DNA from: Cadophora sp. MPI-SDFR-AT-0126
Lineage: Eukaryota; Ascomycota; Leotiomycetes; Helotiales; Ploettnerulaceae
Length of the DNA: 64,000 nucleotides
Assembly (NCBI GenBank): GCA_020747065.1
Contig: JAGMVK010000012.1
Location: 744,001-808,000, forward strand
Reading direction: 5' to 3'
The notes below the pieces were generated by a model. It was given only the letters and a program-made list of their open reading frames with translations, had not been told where the DNA came from and did no database searches. A program made the translations under genes and the position numbers. How positions within the stretch are numbered: the first letter of the stretch is position 1; every line of letters begins with the position of its first letter. Below are positions 34,608 through 46,100 of this stretch, piece after piece.

Positions 34608-37316
34608 AAGACGAAGCTGTAATGAAAAAAGACGGTATGGAAGCCTGGATATTTTGTGGTCTTTTACTGATTAGAATAAGAATTAATTATTGCGGTCTGT
34701 GAAAGGGAGACAGGATTTTCATGCGAATCGAGTTAAGATCCCGCCGCCTTGGAGGCCAAGATCTGAGCAGTACTTGTTACAGTCCAAGAAAGGTATAAAC
34801 ACAGGCTTACACAGTTATTTCAGCCCATTTCTACAATCGTATACCCATTGCGATTCAAATTGGCAGGTCAGAGGGGACACTCATGTTGTGGCGATAAAGC
34901 GAAGGCAGCTAATACTTCGCGCTCGCTTCAAGAAAAGGGGCAAAACAACACAATCATGATCGCGGCTTCCACTTGAAGAGTCTGACAAGAATGCCTCTCT
35001 GAGGCCTGAGGACAAGAGTGATCATCGAATTGAGGGATCTAAGGTGCTTCAGATGACCTGGAATCAATCCAAGCCCCATTCAACCTGCGTCCAGTTCTAG
35101 GCAGCAGCACGTCGACTGACTCACCTCCTCGCAAACAGAAGCAAACAATGCAAACAGCTCAAACATTCTGACTCACCACTCTCTTCTCCTATCTATAAAA
35201 ACCCTCTCCTCTCCCCCCAAATATTCTCCTTTTCTCCTCAGCTTCCTTTGCCATAAGGCTTAGATCAAGTGTAGTATCTGTTCTGCCCAGCTTAATCCGC
35301 TGGTGCCGGCTCCAACGGGGTCGTCCTCATCAGGATTCTATTTTTGTCAGTGATGGGGTGATGGTGATCGTGCTTGCACGGCTGCCTGATCCTCGACTGT
35401 GTCCCTGGCATTACACTGCAGCCGGGTGACGCGACTTGCTGCGGACTTTTCGTTGCGTTTTCTGTCTTTGGATAGGGACGTGAGGAAGAGCTGAGGGGTA
35501 CTTCGAGTGATTTGGAGTAGATATTTTGGTGGATTATAGTAGGAAAGCTGGAGAAGTGTCTGGATAGTAGTGGTTGGATGGATATATTGAATGTAAATAT
35601 CCTCCTCTTGTTTGCGGAGTTGTGGGGCGAAAGAAATCGATTCGTAGAGAAATAGCATCGCTCTAGAGTCCCAAGTACTACTGAAAATATGTCTGAAAAT
35701 GAAATTGGGATTGGAAAGCTTGAAAGTCAAGGCTGCTGAGAAGGAAATAATGAAGGCAGTTTCATTAGCGCCTCGTCGCTAACCGAGCTCTGGTATTGAC
35801 ATTTCGAAACAGGCAAAGTTTTGAGGAGGTGCAACTTGACCCGAGGCGAGAATACTGTCAGTAACCTTATTCTTCTAGCAAATCAAAAGTCATGAAGGCA
35901 GCCATATACAAATCCATCATTTCTTTGGTGGTGGGGGAGTCAGGCCCATGAAGAAACGACTCAATCGGAGGCGGTTCCGGAAAGATCAGAGAAGCCTCGG
36001 TCCTCTTTGCAACTCAGTAATCCACACTAAATATCCTTCAATAAGAAAATTCCAAAGAAACAAACACGATTCCCAAGACTATGCCCAAAAGGAATATCCG
36101 TCCTTCGGCGGACGAATATTGAACAAACAAGGGTCATGTGATGAGAATTCGCGGAGTTTCGCGATCAAAAATTTCCGACCACCGTTTCTCGCCGAACCTC
36201 TTCTCCATCACCCGCTCCACAATGCACCGGATGATCCAGGATCCAGGGACAGCACAAAGTCCACGGCCGGCCTCGAAGAGCTACGAAGCCTCCCGAATAC
36301 CTGTCACAAGGACTTAGTCACGAACCACTCTCGCGTGCATCCGCTCTCCCGCACCCGCTGGGCCCTAGAACGGTACCAAGGATTAGCACGCCTCCACGTC
36401 CTGCTCCAGCCACAACCTGGTCGTGAATAACATGAGGGAAGGCTAAGGTCTAGGCATAAGCAAGAGATGATGTTTATGCTCAAAGAATGGAACGAAACGG
36501 AATAGACTGCCAAGAGACTCTGTTTAGCGCCGGCTCGACAGAATGGTCATCTGCCCCTTCTCCATACTGTCATCAGATATCTGGCATCAGGTCGGTATAT
36601 TTTGGGTTTCCGGCTCGATGTTCGGCCGCATATTTAGGTGCGAGATATACCGGATCAGATATACGGAGTTCATGAGATCCCGCATTGTCAGAGCCGTGCT
36701 GAAGTCCATACAATGCTGACCAACATTGAATCTCGTAGGTGTGGCACATCGACATACTTCCTCCGCAATGAGAGATCTCGTTTGATACAGTGTCATCTAG
36801 TTGATCAATAAAATGAGCAGCTGGAGCATCGCGATCCAAGCTGCATCAGAACAGCCTGGAAAGATTGCTACTTATGCAATCAAGTAACAGACTTCTGAAA
36901 TCCCGCGAGCTACTTTTCAGACATTGGACAAGACTCTCGAAGCTCGATATGAGGGCCATTATGTGAAGTTGTACCATTGTTTCCTCGGCTCCGAATACGA
37001 TTTTTTAGGTTTCAAGTAAGGACCCAACCCCAAGTTGACGCAAGGCTATCAAGTCAGCCTCGTGCCAGTTAGCCAACATGAGATCATGGAGATGGGATGG
37101 ACATAAGTCCATGTCCGTGCCGGGATTTCGTAACGGCCGATGAGGCGGGCCAACTCCCGACGCTAGAAAACCCTTGATGTCGAGCACATTTTGCATCATT
37201 TTTGCCAAGGCAAACCTTTTTCCGTGCCAGGCATCCAGCCTCATATACCAAGGTCACAGCCTTGCCAATTTCATACCTGTCAGCTCTTCCCTTCTCCTTT
37301 CTTTGGCTTCAGTATC
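34608..37316. other. Long spacer without a supported gene
   Basis: Frames at 35347-35730 (minus) and 35948-36430 (plus) are open but low in recognisable content. A short ATG frame at about 36222 is preceded by a CT-rich leader but reaches a stop after about 31 codons, and I found no convincing splice partner. The promoter of the dehydrogenase gene lies at the right end. Confidence 0.4.
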
Positions 37317-38473
37317 ATGGCTTTGAATTTTGGCTCGGAGTTTCTAGGGTCTATGCCTCCTATTGAAACCACATTGCCATTTGAAGATCTTGTTGAGAAC
37401 CAAGCAACTCTCACGAAACATCGTGACACATATACTTTCATTGACCCCTATCGCTTCACGAATAAGCTGAGGGGCAAAGTGGTGTTGATAACACAAGCTC
37501 ATCGTGGGATTGGTCGTTCTACTGCAGTTGCATTCGCACGTAAGTCACTTCTCATCTTCCGCCCCCCGCTTCACTTTCATTTTTGCCATCGTCTGTCGCT
37601 TTTATTTTCGGTAGGAATGATTACCTGCAAGCGACTCATTTTTAAGCGAATGATAAATGACACTACTGACCTAATACCACTTTAGAGGCAGGGGCTTCAG
37701 TCTGCTGTATCGGTCCAAGCGCTGAGTCCCTTGAACCAGTACTCCGCGAGATCAAGGAGAAGTTCAATACTCCAACATTGGCTCTGACGGCCGATCTTCT
37801 CGCTCCAAATGCCCCGGTTCAGATCGTGAAACTGGTAGAACAGTATCGCGGAGCGATCGACATTCTCATTAATATCACACCAGCTTCATACATAAGGCCG
37901 TTCGATCAGGAACCCAATGTTATGCAAGACTGGTGGCCGGCAATGGAAGCCGGCCTGCGAGTTCCCCTAGAACTGATCCACGCCGTTCTTCCATCCATGA
38001 AAGAGCGTGGAAGCGGCATCATAATCAGCACAACTCATATTGGTGGTCTCGTGCAAGCGCCATACATTTCGGCAAGCGGGACTGCTGCTGCTGCACTACT
38101 CAAATTCCATCATCATCTCCACTCCGAGACGTCGAAGAAGGGTATAGCATCTTTCCCTGTGCATCCAGGTCTCATTCCAAGTCACTTGCACGATCCAAGT
38201 AGTTCCTTTCTATCGCAGCCAGAGCATGTTGGCCAAGAACCTGGCTTCCGAAACAGATTTATGGACGTGGCGAGGGATATGGAGTGGTGCTCTTCTGGGC
38301 TGGCTAGTGGGACATTCCTAGCTCTGTGTGCTGATCCAAGAGCGAAGATTCTGAGTGGACTATATGTTAATGCTGAGAGAGATCTGGGCGAGGTTATTGA
38401 GAAGATGGAGGCAGACTGGGGTAAGAAGGTTAGAGAAGACAGGCTGTATCTTCTGAAGGTTGACGAGTATTGA
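37317..38473 (+). CDS. Atypical short-chain dehydrogenase/reductase-like protein (catalytic residues altered)
   Basis: Two exons (37317-37539, 37686-38473) give 336 residues. After about 50 lead residues comes a Rossmann fold of the SDR family: GKVVLITQAHRGIGRSTAVAFA (residues 53-74), TADLLAP (the acidic loop), DILINITPAS at the place of NNAG, IIISTTHIGG at the place of the catalytic Ser strand, and PYISASGTAAA at the place of the YxxxK helix. The cofactor loop TGxxxGIG is TQAHRGIG here. NNAG is missing, and the lysine of YxxxK is replaced (Tyr 201 followed by Ile-Ser-Ala-Ser). These changes argue against normal oxidoreductase chemistry, so the protein may be a pseudoenzyme or use a changed mechanism. 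The long C-terminal part (MDVARDMEW...LYVNAERDL) has the shape of fungal SDRs with a GxYV strand. The gene model is secure; the activity is not. Confidence 0.78.
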
Positions 38474-40721
38474 TGTGGATGGGACAGGATCGGTTGGGCA
38501 TGGTGTTTTGGTGTTCGCAGACGCGGTTCATGAACTAAAGGCTACGGATATGGAAGTGAGTTACAGGATTATAGAGTGTATAATAGCACAATCACTCCTC
38601 AAGTTGCACACGATCTCTACCTTCTCCACATACGAGATATCGCTCGCTTACGGACTGAGGTCTGCTGATCGGAGTAGGGTCGTATCTTGTGTATGTGTTT
38701 ACTTTCCAAGATCAAGCTTATCGTCTAAGCGTTACTGCCACTAACGTAAACTCGGGAAAAATGAACTGAATAATTCGAATCCTACACTTTCAGTTGAGCT
38801 AGACTCTCGGCATCCTGCACCCCTCACTCCCACCAAAACAGGGTCACACGCGAAACACCGAGACATCTCCCACCCATCAAAATCGCCTTCTCGGACTTAA
38901 ATATCTAATCACGAATACCGAAGCACCTGACTGAATCCCACATGGATGATAAACTATAAAGATCACCATCAGCATTCACATGTCCATTCACATGTCCATC
39001 CTCATCCTCGGTAGCCACACGCTCACACGAATGATTACTCCTCAATCAGATGAACGAGCCATCCATACAAATCATGGCATAGAAATCAGCAGTAGACGAG
39101 GTAAACGCTCCAACCGACGAACCGTAACCAATATCCAGCTCGGGTCTTATTCCAATTTTTTTCATCCAACGACAAATTCAGGAGCAGATCCTCTCGTAAT
39201 TCTCAACCAATCCTTTCCTTCTCATCGTTCAATGAGACTGCCCCGCCTCTGCTGAAGTCAGCACGCCCACAATCCCCTTCCTACGGAACCATAGAGCCAA
39301 GCTTCTCCCCCGTCAACGTCTCAATTCATAATAGGTGCGGTCTACGACAAGCGAAGCAACGAAGCCCGATACCTTGGACCCCAAAATGCCGTGTGGCGTA
39401 GGGGATAAGAGGAAGTCGCTACCAAGCGGAGGAATGAACAGCTGGGTGCTGTATCAAGTCAACCCACGTAAGCAGAGACCCTCTCTGGCACCACTCATGC
39501 GCAACTCCGCTTCCAGGGCTCCGCAAGAAACATTACCAATACAGAATCACAAAGCAAAATCACATTTCAAATAGGGAATTTTAAAGTTCTGAGAAGAATG
39601 AGGAGGAGTGAGAGATTTGTGATCCGAGGCCCGATGGTTGGAAATATGAAGCTGAGAGATGGATGGTTTCCAATCCACATCGGAACTCCACTTGTACCAT
39701 CAGACATAGATGGGAAATCCGCTCTTTTGTGATTCTACTGGATGGATGGATGCAAACGGTGAGCGGATATGATTCACAGCCCTCTTACCACACTTCGCCG
39801 AGCCCAAAGAAAATGAGCAGGGAGGGTTGGGGCATTTTGAATGCCGGACGAGCCACAGGTTCGTTTTTCGTAGCGTAGTCACGATACATGCTCTCTCTAG
39901 CCAACCTTCTGATCATGATCAGATCAAACAACCACCACACAACCACACTCCTATCTCGGCACTCACTCACACCCACTCGTCCCCCTTTCAAATCATCAAA
40001 TCAATGCGTTGTCTCTGTATGCCCTCACCAAAAAAAAAAGTAATCGGCACATACTTGCACTTTGAAGTAAAGCCATTAAGCCTCATGGCAACGTTAACCC
40101 ACAGCACACGAGCTGGATATTAGCCAGCCTCAAAGACCTTCAGCTGCCAAACACGCGTATCACAGAGTCCCCCACATTTAGGCTTCAGTACAGTCCCATC
40201 AGCCACAAGCCTCCAGCACAATTTCGGCGCTGACCGATCTCTCATCTTAGAAGGTATTTCCACATTTAATGCACTGCGGATGACTGCCGTAACGAATGAA
40301 TTAATCTGATTTGTCTGCCTTGAAACTTCGCCTCAATAATTCCTCCGTGTTTGCTTGGATGGGGATGACAGGAAAGGGGATGCAATTTTGAGCTTAAGCG
40401 ATCGCATCGAGATGAGTTGTTCATGCTTCACTTCGACATCCTATTCGGGATACGCTGTGCAGCCCGCCCATCACATCATTACAAAACTTTCCAGTAATCC
40501 TCAAACTCTATCCGTCCTGTCAATGACGCACACGGAGAAAGCATGATTGGCACCTCCCAAGACCAACATCCAAATCCAGATATCAAAGCAGCACAGTGTA
40601 TTAAATAAGCAAGAAAATAACGTATGGTCTATCTAATTATCATCAACGAGCAAGATCTAGATCCAGACCAGCTGAATAATCCCCATTCCCAAAACCCATT
40701 CAAAAGTGCACCGTGACACCC
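38474..40721. other. Intergenic, nothing recognised
   Basis: Only short frames occur. A small tandem duplication (CATTCACATGTC twice at about 38974-38998) is present. Confidence 0.45.
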
Positions 40722-41302
40722 TTACCACAGCCACGCCCTATCAGATCCCCTCGGCTCAACGTCACACTTACCACATCCAGTAAGACGCTTCGCGTACTCG
40801 TAAAGGAAAGGGACGGATTGGGCGGAATGAGCAGGTTGGACTGGCGGCAGATCATCGATCTCTGATCTGTCACACACAACGCCCCCACTCTGACTGCCTG
40901 CCCTGTGATCCAGCACACCGGAAACGTACGGCAAGCGAAAGTTTCGCGACGGACGCCCTCGCTCGGCGTTCCGATGAACGGCTCTCGTTCGATACGTGTA
41001 CGAGGAGACGTGCTGATTGGTTGGCTGAGGTGAGTTGGCGGTGTGTGAAAGAGTCAAGAGTCGAGTGAAGCCTGTGAAGGGGACAGGGGTGGGGATGAAT
41101 GAATGAATGGATAGGATGGATGGGAATGCGATACGGGTGGAAAAGTACCGGTATTGAGGTTGAGTTTATGTTTGTGCAAAGGGATGGATGGATGGGAAAT
41201 CAGAAGCGGATGGGACGGATAGAAGGGACCGAAGCCGAGGGCCGTTATGGTTGTGATTACCACGGATATGAGGAGGATGGCAAGGACGAGAGGAAGAGAC
41301 AT
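40722..41302 (-). CDS. Tentative small secreted or membrane-anchored protein
   Basis: A minus-strand ATG at 41302 opens with MSLPLVLAILLISVVITTI, a convincing signal peptide or membrane anchor, followed by a Pro/Ser/His-rich segment. This frame stops at 41054. A possible intron (donor GTACTT, acceptor TTCACAG, about 76 nt) would join it to the next frame, which runs to 40722 and contains AVHRNAERGRPSRNFRLPY and SQSVPFLYEYAKRLTGCG-like sequence. Such a product would have about 160 residues. I recognise no family, the donor is weak, and part of the first segment derives from GGAT-type simple repeats. It is listed because the hydrophobic start and the long second frame are unlikely to be adjacent by chance alone, but it could be leader sequence. 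Confidence 0.25.
41092..41124. repeat. GAAT/GGAT simple-sequence repeat
   Basis: Imperfect tetranucleotide repeats (GAATGAATGG, then GGATGGATGG) lie here, with a second patch near 41182-41195. Confidence 0.7.
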
Positions 41303-42377
41303 TGGGAGAAGGAAGGGAAACGGACTTCCGATACAGGAGGGAGGAGCTGGCTCATGGAGTTTGTGTAGGGAGGTTATTAAGAATGTTTAGTGTTGTTGAA
41401 CCTTTGACTATTGTATGCCTCCTCAACGGAGATCGCAGACCGCTTCCTCAAAAAATCAAAGACAAAGGATCTAGATGCATACAGTACATACTTACTTACT
41501 TGCGTCGTGTTGTCCAGCGAACTAACTGGTGTATCAGATCCTGATGTGATTCTGTTGCATGCGGTCGGTGTGTTGTGCTGTGTTGCGTGGGACGTGGACG
41601 AAGACGTGTCCTCGTCGGGCACGGAAACAAAAAACTCTTGCCTGCCTGCCTGTCTGCCTCAAGGTGGAGATTCAGGGTCCCGCATTAGTGCAAATGAGAC
41701 ATGAATCATCGCGAAGTTTTCAAATTGAACAAATTTTTTCCCTTTCGTTCTGGAAAGGGATGGTAAGCAATAGAGCAAAATTGAATTGTGGAGAAGAGGT
41801 TCGGATGGGTTTTTAATTTTTTGTACGGGATGGCGAGTTGAAATTTTCCGTTTTCTGCTGGTAGTGCGGTGGATATTTTAATAGTGGAGTGGAGTGCAAG
41901 GCAAGGCGGGATGCGGGTTGTCCCAAGCCCGGAGGGTTTCGTTTGTTTACAATTCCGAGGCCGAGCGAGGAAGGAATGGGTTGAGTCACAAGCAATATCA
42001 CAGATCAAGTTGGAGAGGGGACTGAATGTTTTTGGTATGTTTTTTGAAATTGTTCACTGTTTTTTGACTAGTAGCTCGACCTCATTATTCGAGGGAGCAA
42101 GAAATATCCATCCTCCCCAATAGACAGTAGAGAAATCGACCCTCCCTTTAACTCCCATGAGTGGTGTGAACCGATTTGTCTCCGTCATCTCTGCTTCCTC
42201 TCATCATCCTGTACAGTTTTCTATTCCCCTCGCCCTATACCCCAATGACCCAAAAAATGAAAAGTGGTATTTGTTTTGTTGCTTCTGAAACGCCGTCCCA
42301 ATGCTTCGCTGAGAATAATCGCTCAAAGTAATCGCTGCAGACCCATCCGTAAAACCAATGCTCGATGTTTGTCAAAC
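41303..42377. other. Intergenic, nothing recognised
   Basis: Short frames on both strands (for example 41622-41377 minus and 42008-41706 minus) lack domains. The 3' end of the acidic protein gene adjoins on the right. Confidence 0.4.
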
Positions 42378-43148
42378 TCAATATACGCTGATTGCGGATA
42401 TCAAGCCCGGTTGCGTCCTTTGTGGGAGGTAGAAGCCTTCCTCGAAGAAGGCTTGCTGTTCGGACTGTGGTATCGAGGCGGTTGGCTTGGAGTAGAAGGA
42501 TGTGGTTGCGATCTTTTGCTTCTCAGAGAAGGTTGGGAGGGAGTCGTTTGGTGGAGATGGTGGCATTGATTCGTCTTCTGAAGAGTCGGAATCGTGGTCG
42601 AGCTCAGGAGGTTGTTGGGAGCGGGAAGGTGTGAGATGTAATTGCAGTCCCTCGAAGTCCTCCTCTCCATCATCCTCGAATTCCTCCTCTACTTCCTGGA
42701 CGACTGAGATGGTGTTGTTTGAGCGAACTCGTTGTAATTGTGCGAAGCCATTGTCCATCTCCATATCGTCATCGGAATCGTATTCGCTGTCTGAATCAGA
42801 GGAGTCGGCATCCTCTGCTTGCCAATCCTCTTCTGGGTCCTCCACAATTGTGTCTGCCCATTGGATGTGCTTTGGCTCTTCAGTCTTGGTGGCCTTCTTG
42901 ACGGATTGGTTGAACCAGCTCTCTTGTTCTTGCTCAGCTTCAGCAAGCTCGAGCATCAGGGAATCGAGAAGGTTGGCGTGGCCTACGAGAAGGCGGAGGT
43001 TGTGGTCTGCTCGGGCAGCCTCAGATGAGAGCTTGCCGCGAGCAGTGTGAGCGAGAAAGTAGGTTTGAGTAACAGACATTGTCTTTCGCTTCAAGGGAGA
43101 TGATGTTGAGGAGGAGTTGGAAAGTGGTGATCTGGAAAGAGACGACAT
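42378..43148 (-). CDS. Acidic conserved fungal protein of unknown function
   Basis: A single exon of 256 residues. Apart from a Ser-rich first 23 residues, the N-terminal third is well ordered and looks conserved: MSVTQTYFLAHTARGKLS, then EAARADHNLRLLVGHANLLD and SLMLELAEAEQEQESWFNQS, a probable pair of helices. The middle is strongly acidic (DSDSEYDSDDDMEMDNG, EEEFEDDGEEDFEG) and the C-terminus Ser/Pro-rich. I have a sense of similar proteins in other filamentous fungi (a short helical head with an acidic tail) but know no function. No signal peptide or membrane segment is present. The start may be the second methionine (43079), where the conserved part begins. Acidic low complexity and the absence of catalytic motifs suggest a binding or regulatory role, which is inference. 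Confidence 0.75.
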   Translation of the reverse strand: MSSLSRSPLSNSSSTSSPLKRKTMSVTQTYFLAHTARGKLSSEAARADHNLRLLVGHANLLDSLMLELAEAEQEQESWFNQSVKKATKTEEPKHIQWADTIVEDPEEDWQAEDADSSDSDSEYDSDDDMEMDNGFAQLQRVRSNNTISVVQEVEEEFEDDGEEDFEGLQLHLTPSRSQQPPELDHDSDSSEDESMPPSPPNDSLPTFSEKQKIATTSFYSKPTASIPQSEQQAFFEEGFYLPQRTQPGLISAISVY

Positions 43149-46100
43149 TTTGTATGTGCAATTATGTGCTTTGATGGATGACTCAAGGCAGCACTTTTTT
43201 GGCGAGGCCGAGGACCGGTGAACGGAAGGCAGGCCGAGTTAGTGTTGGACAGGGCGTCGAAGATGCAAGAAGCCAACTCGAATTTTTTGTTTGATTGTTT
43301 GATTGTTGTTGCTGGTAGTTGATGATTGAGTTTGGAGGTGTTATTGAAGTGGATGTGAATGTTGTTTGAGTGTTGTGGATGAGTGTATGGGAATGGAGGT
43401 CATCCTTTGAGGGTCGGTGGGTTTATTATGTATCCAGCTGATGATTATCGTAAAGCAGGCACTACACGTACAGACACCGTACCCCGAACAAGGCTCAAGT
43501 TAAAAGCCGACAGCTCCGTTTCTCTCGTAAGGCCGCGAGCAGGGGGGTGATGGTGGTGGATGATGGTGGAGCAACCTTGTGGAGCATCCCTGCCACGAGT
43601 CATCCAGGGCGGGCGCACGCACTCACACGCACGCACGCACGCACTTCGCATTCCAATCCCTCCTTCTACCACCCCCCGCTTCTCGCTTTCCTAAGCAAAG
43701 TCGGTCTTCAGACTCACCGCGAGTTACGAACCTTACCAAAGGGGGTAAAAGAAAGTGCCCGCTCGGGGACTTCTGTTTCCCATGCCCATCCACCGCTCAC
43801 TCACTTTCAAGGCATGGCATGGGCTCCGGCTCATCAGTCTTCCATCATCACCAAGCCAGAGGAATTAAACTCAAACTCCGAATGCGAAAGCCACACTTGC
43901 TACCCATCAATTGTGAGCCTGGATGAGCCATCAATCATCAATTAGTCGATGACTCTCTCTATTCCCCGTCTGAGCAATAGCCTACGCTACCGAGTACAGT
44001 ACAGTACTTTTGACACTCAGGCAACCAACTCAAACGGTACCCCCCCTAATCCGGTACGTGGAAGCCCTGTGGATGACAACCCTCTGCTTCTCCTGTCATC
44101 TCCGCCGACACGGCTGGCTGGAGTTAACAACAGCCTTAGGACATGCCATGGCCTAAGCTGACAAACCCTTGAGACAACTCCATTTGCTGTCCCTTAGAGT
44201 TTCTTTGTTACAAAGCATTCCAGTCCCGTCCACCATGTGTGATTAAAAACCAAATCTTCCAATCCCTTCCAGACTGTCTACCGTCCAATTGTCCTTGCCG
44301 AAACAAATTATAATCACTGAAAGCGGATATTGATGATTCAGTGCTAGCCGGCTCACTTTTTCTTTCATGATTCGAGACCTCGCTTCGCATGATGATTAGG
44401 AATAGGGATGGCAGTGTTTAGTAGACCGCTTGGAGTAAATTGAAGTCGAATGCTTAGAGCAATACGCATTCATCCCATCTCCCTACTCTCCACAGTCCAA
44501 TCTGTGTTAAGATGAGTTTAATTCCTCCGCATCGCATTGGAAACGACAAGCCACACAGCCTCCACATCCACGAAACATACGGAGGATCCGCTGTACTGAA
44601 CAGATTGCTGACCAGATCTGGATATACGTTGCGGCACGAATATCATTCCGCTGGCAGTGTCCACGACTATGCGACGCCGGCGTGACGAATAGCCCATCAA
44701 AGTAATCTGGCAGCCTGCGCACCTAATCGAGCATGCCTGACGCCTTGATCTTGTTGGTCAACATGCGAAATCCGACGCGGAGGAATCGTAGCGACGGTCG
44801 GGTTGGACAGGCTGTGGCTTCCACCCAAGCCATCCGCAGCACGTAAGCAACATCTGGAACGGGAAGCATCTGTAACGTATCAACCAACTTCCAGGCAGCC
44901 CAATTCTTTCTCAAATCAGTCAACGCACGAGCCTTTTCGTTGAACGACAACAGAGTCCGCTCTTCTGCATGTCTTCCACGCTGTGTGACGACTAGATACA
45001 TCTGCCGCTACTCGCATTCGGGTACTGTTCGTCATTCGAGGTTAACTCTAAATTTCCCTCGCTTGGCGTCTCAAGAAAGTGTACAGGTCATCAAGCTGCA
45101 TCTCAACCATGGAAATTTGCACTAAACAACTCCGTGGACCATCACGTCGCCCTGCGCGACGATGCAAGTTGCACAGTACGCAGTGACGCTGGTCTTCTAG
45201 ACTCCTTCTCGAAGACTGCTCAATTTGGGTAGTGCGAATTGCGCCGGACCGTGGAGCCCAGTACAAAGCCGTGTCCATCCCCAGACCCATAATGTGCAAT
45301 TTTTCTTCAATGACGCATGTGAGATGGGTACCAATTCCAATTGAGATAATGAACATCCATGAGTCCAAAGTTCAAATTTCTATGCAGCAATGCATCAAGG
45401 TGAGGAGTCACAGACGCAATTCATTCTATCCGCAGCGAGCCGCTATGATGATCCCTTGTTGTCGCAGTCGCGGGAACAATTCGTAGATGATGTCGTCGTC
45501 GCTCCTGCACATATTCGTGGTCTGGCAAAACCTTCGAATCCGAAGTCCGAGTCCATGGGCGATCCGGGACAGGTACGTATTTTACGACGAGGTACGATGC
45601 GACCAACCATATCCTAGCGCCTCGTTCTCGTTCTCGTTCATGAGTAATCGATGTGAAGCAAGCGGCATTCTTACGGCCGGTGCCAAAATCCGTGACCTTG
45701 GAGCCAAGCCTTGGACAGTGACCGTGGGGTTTTGTAAGATCCGACGGATTTTGGAACAAACTTTAACCTTAAGCTCGAGCAGGGCCATCCTATTGGTCAC
45801 CCTACGAGGCTCGGGATCGCATTGCTCAGCAATCCGAGTGCGTGGGCGGTGACTCGTCGATCATCTCGCTCCGATCAACTGTGGAGTTAAGCGGCTGTCC
45901 TTGAGTGGAAGGCCATGCGATTGCTGACTGTGCTGTCGTAAAATTGACCACGGAGATAGGAGATGAAGCAAGGCTGACAAATTCCAAAATTGTTGGCTTA
46001 AAACCACTGCCTGCCCATCACTACTGTTCTACGGTCGCGGTGCCCGCAACCGGATGTAGACCTATTTGGAAGCGGATATCCATTCTGACGTGAGGTGTGC

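Noticed and set aside
36222..36430. Small gene starting MHRMIQDPGTAQSP
   Set aside because: It stops after about 31 codons and no good splice continuation could be found, although the leader is CT-rich.
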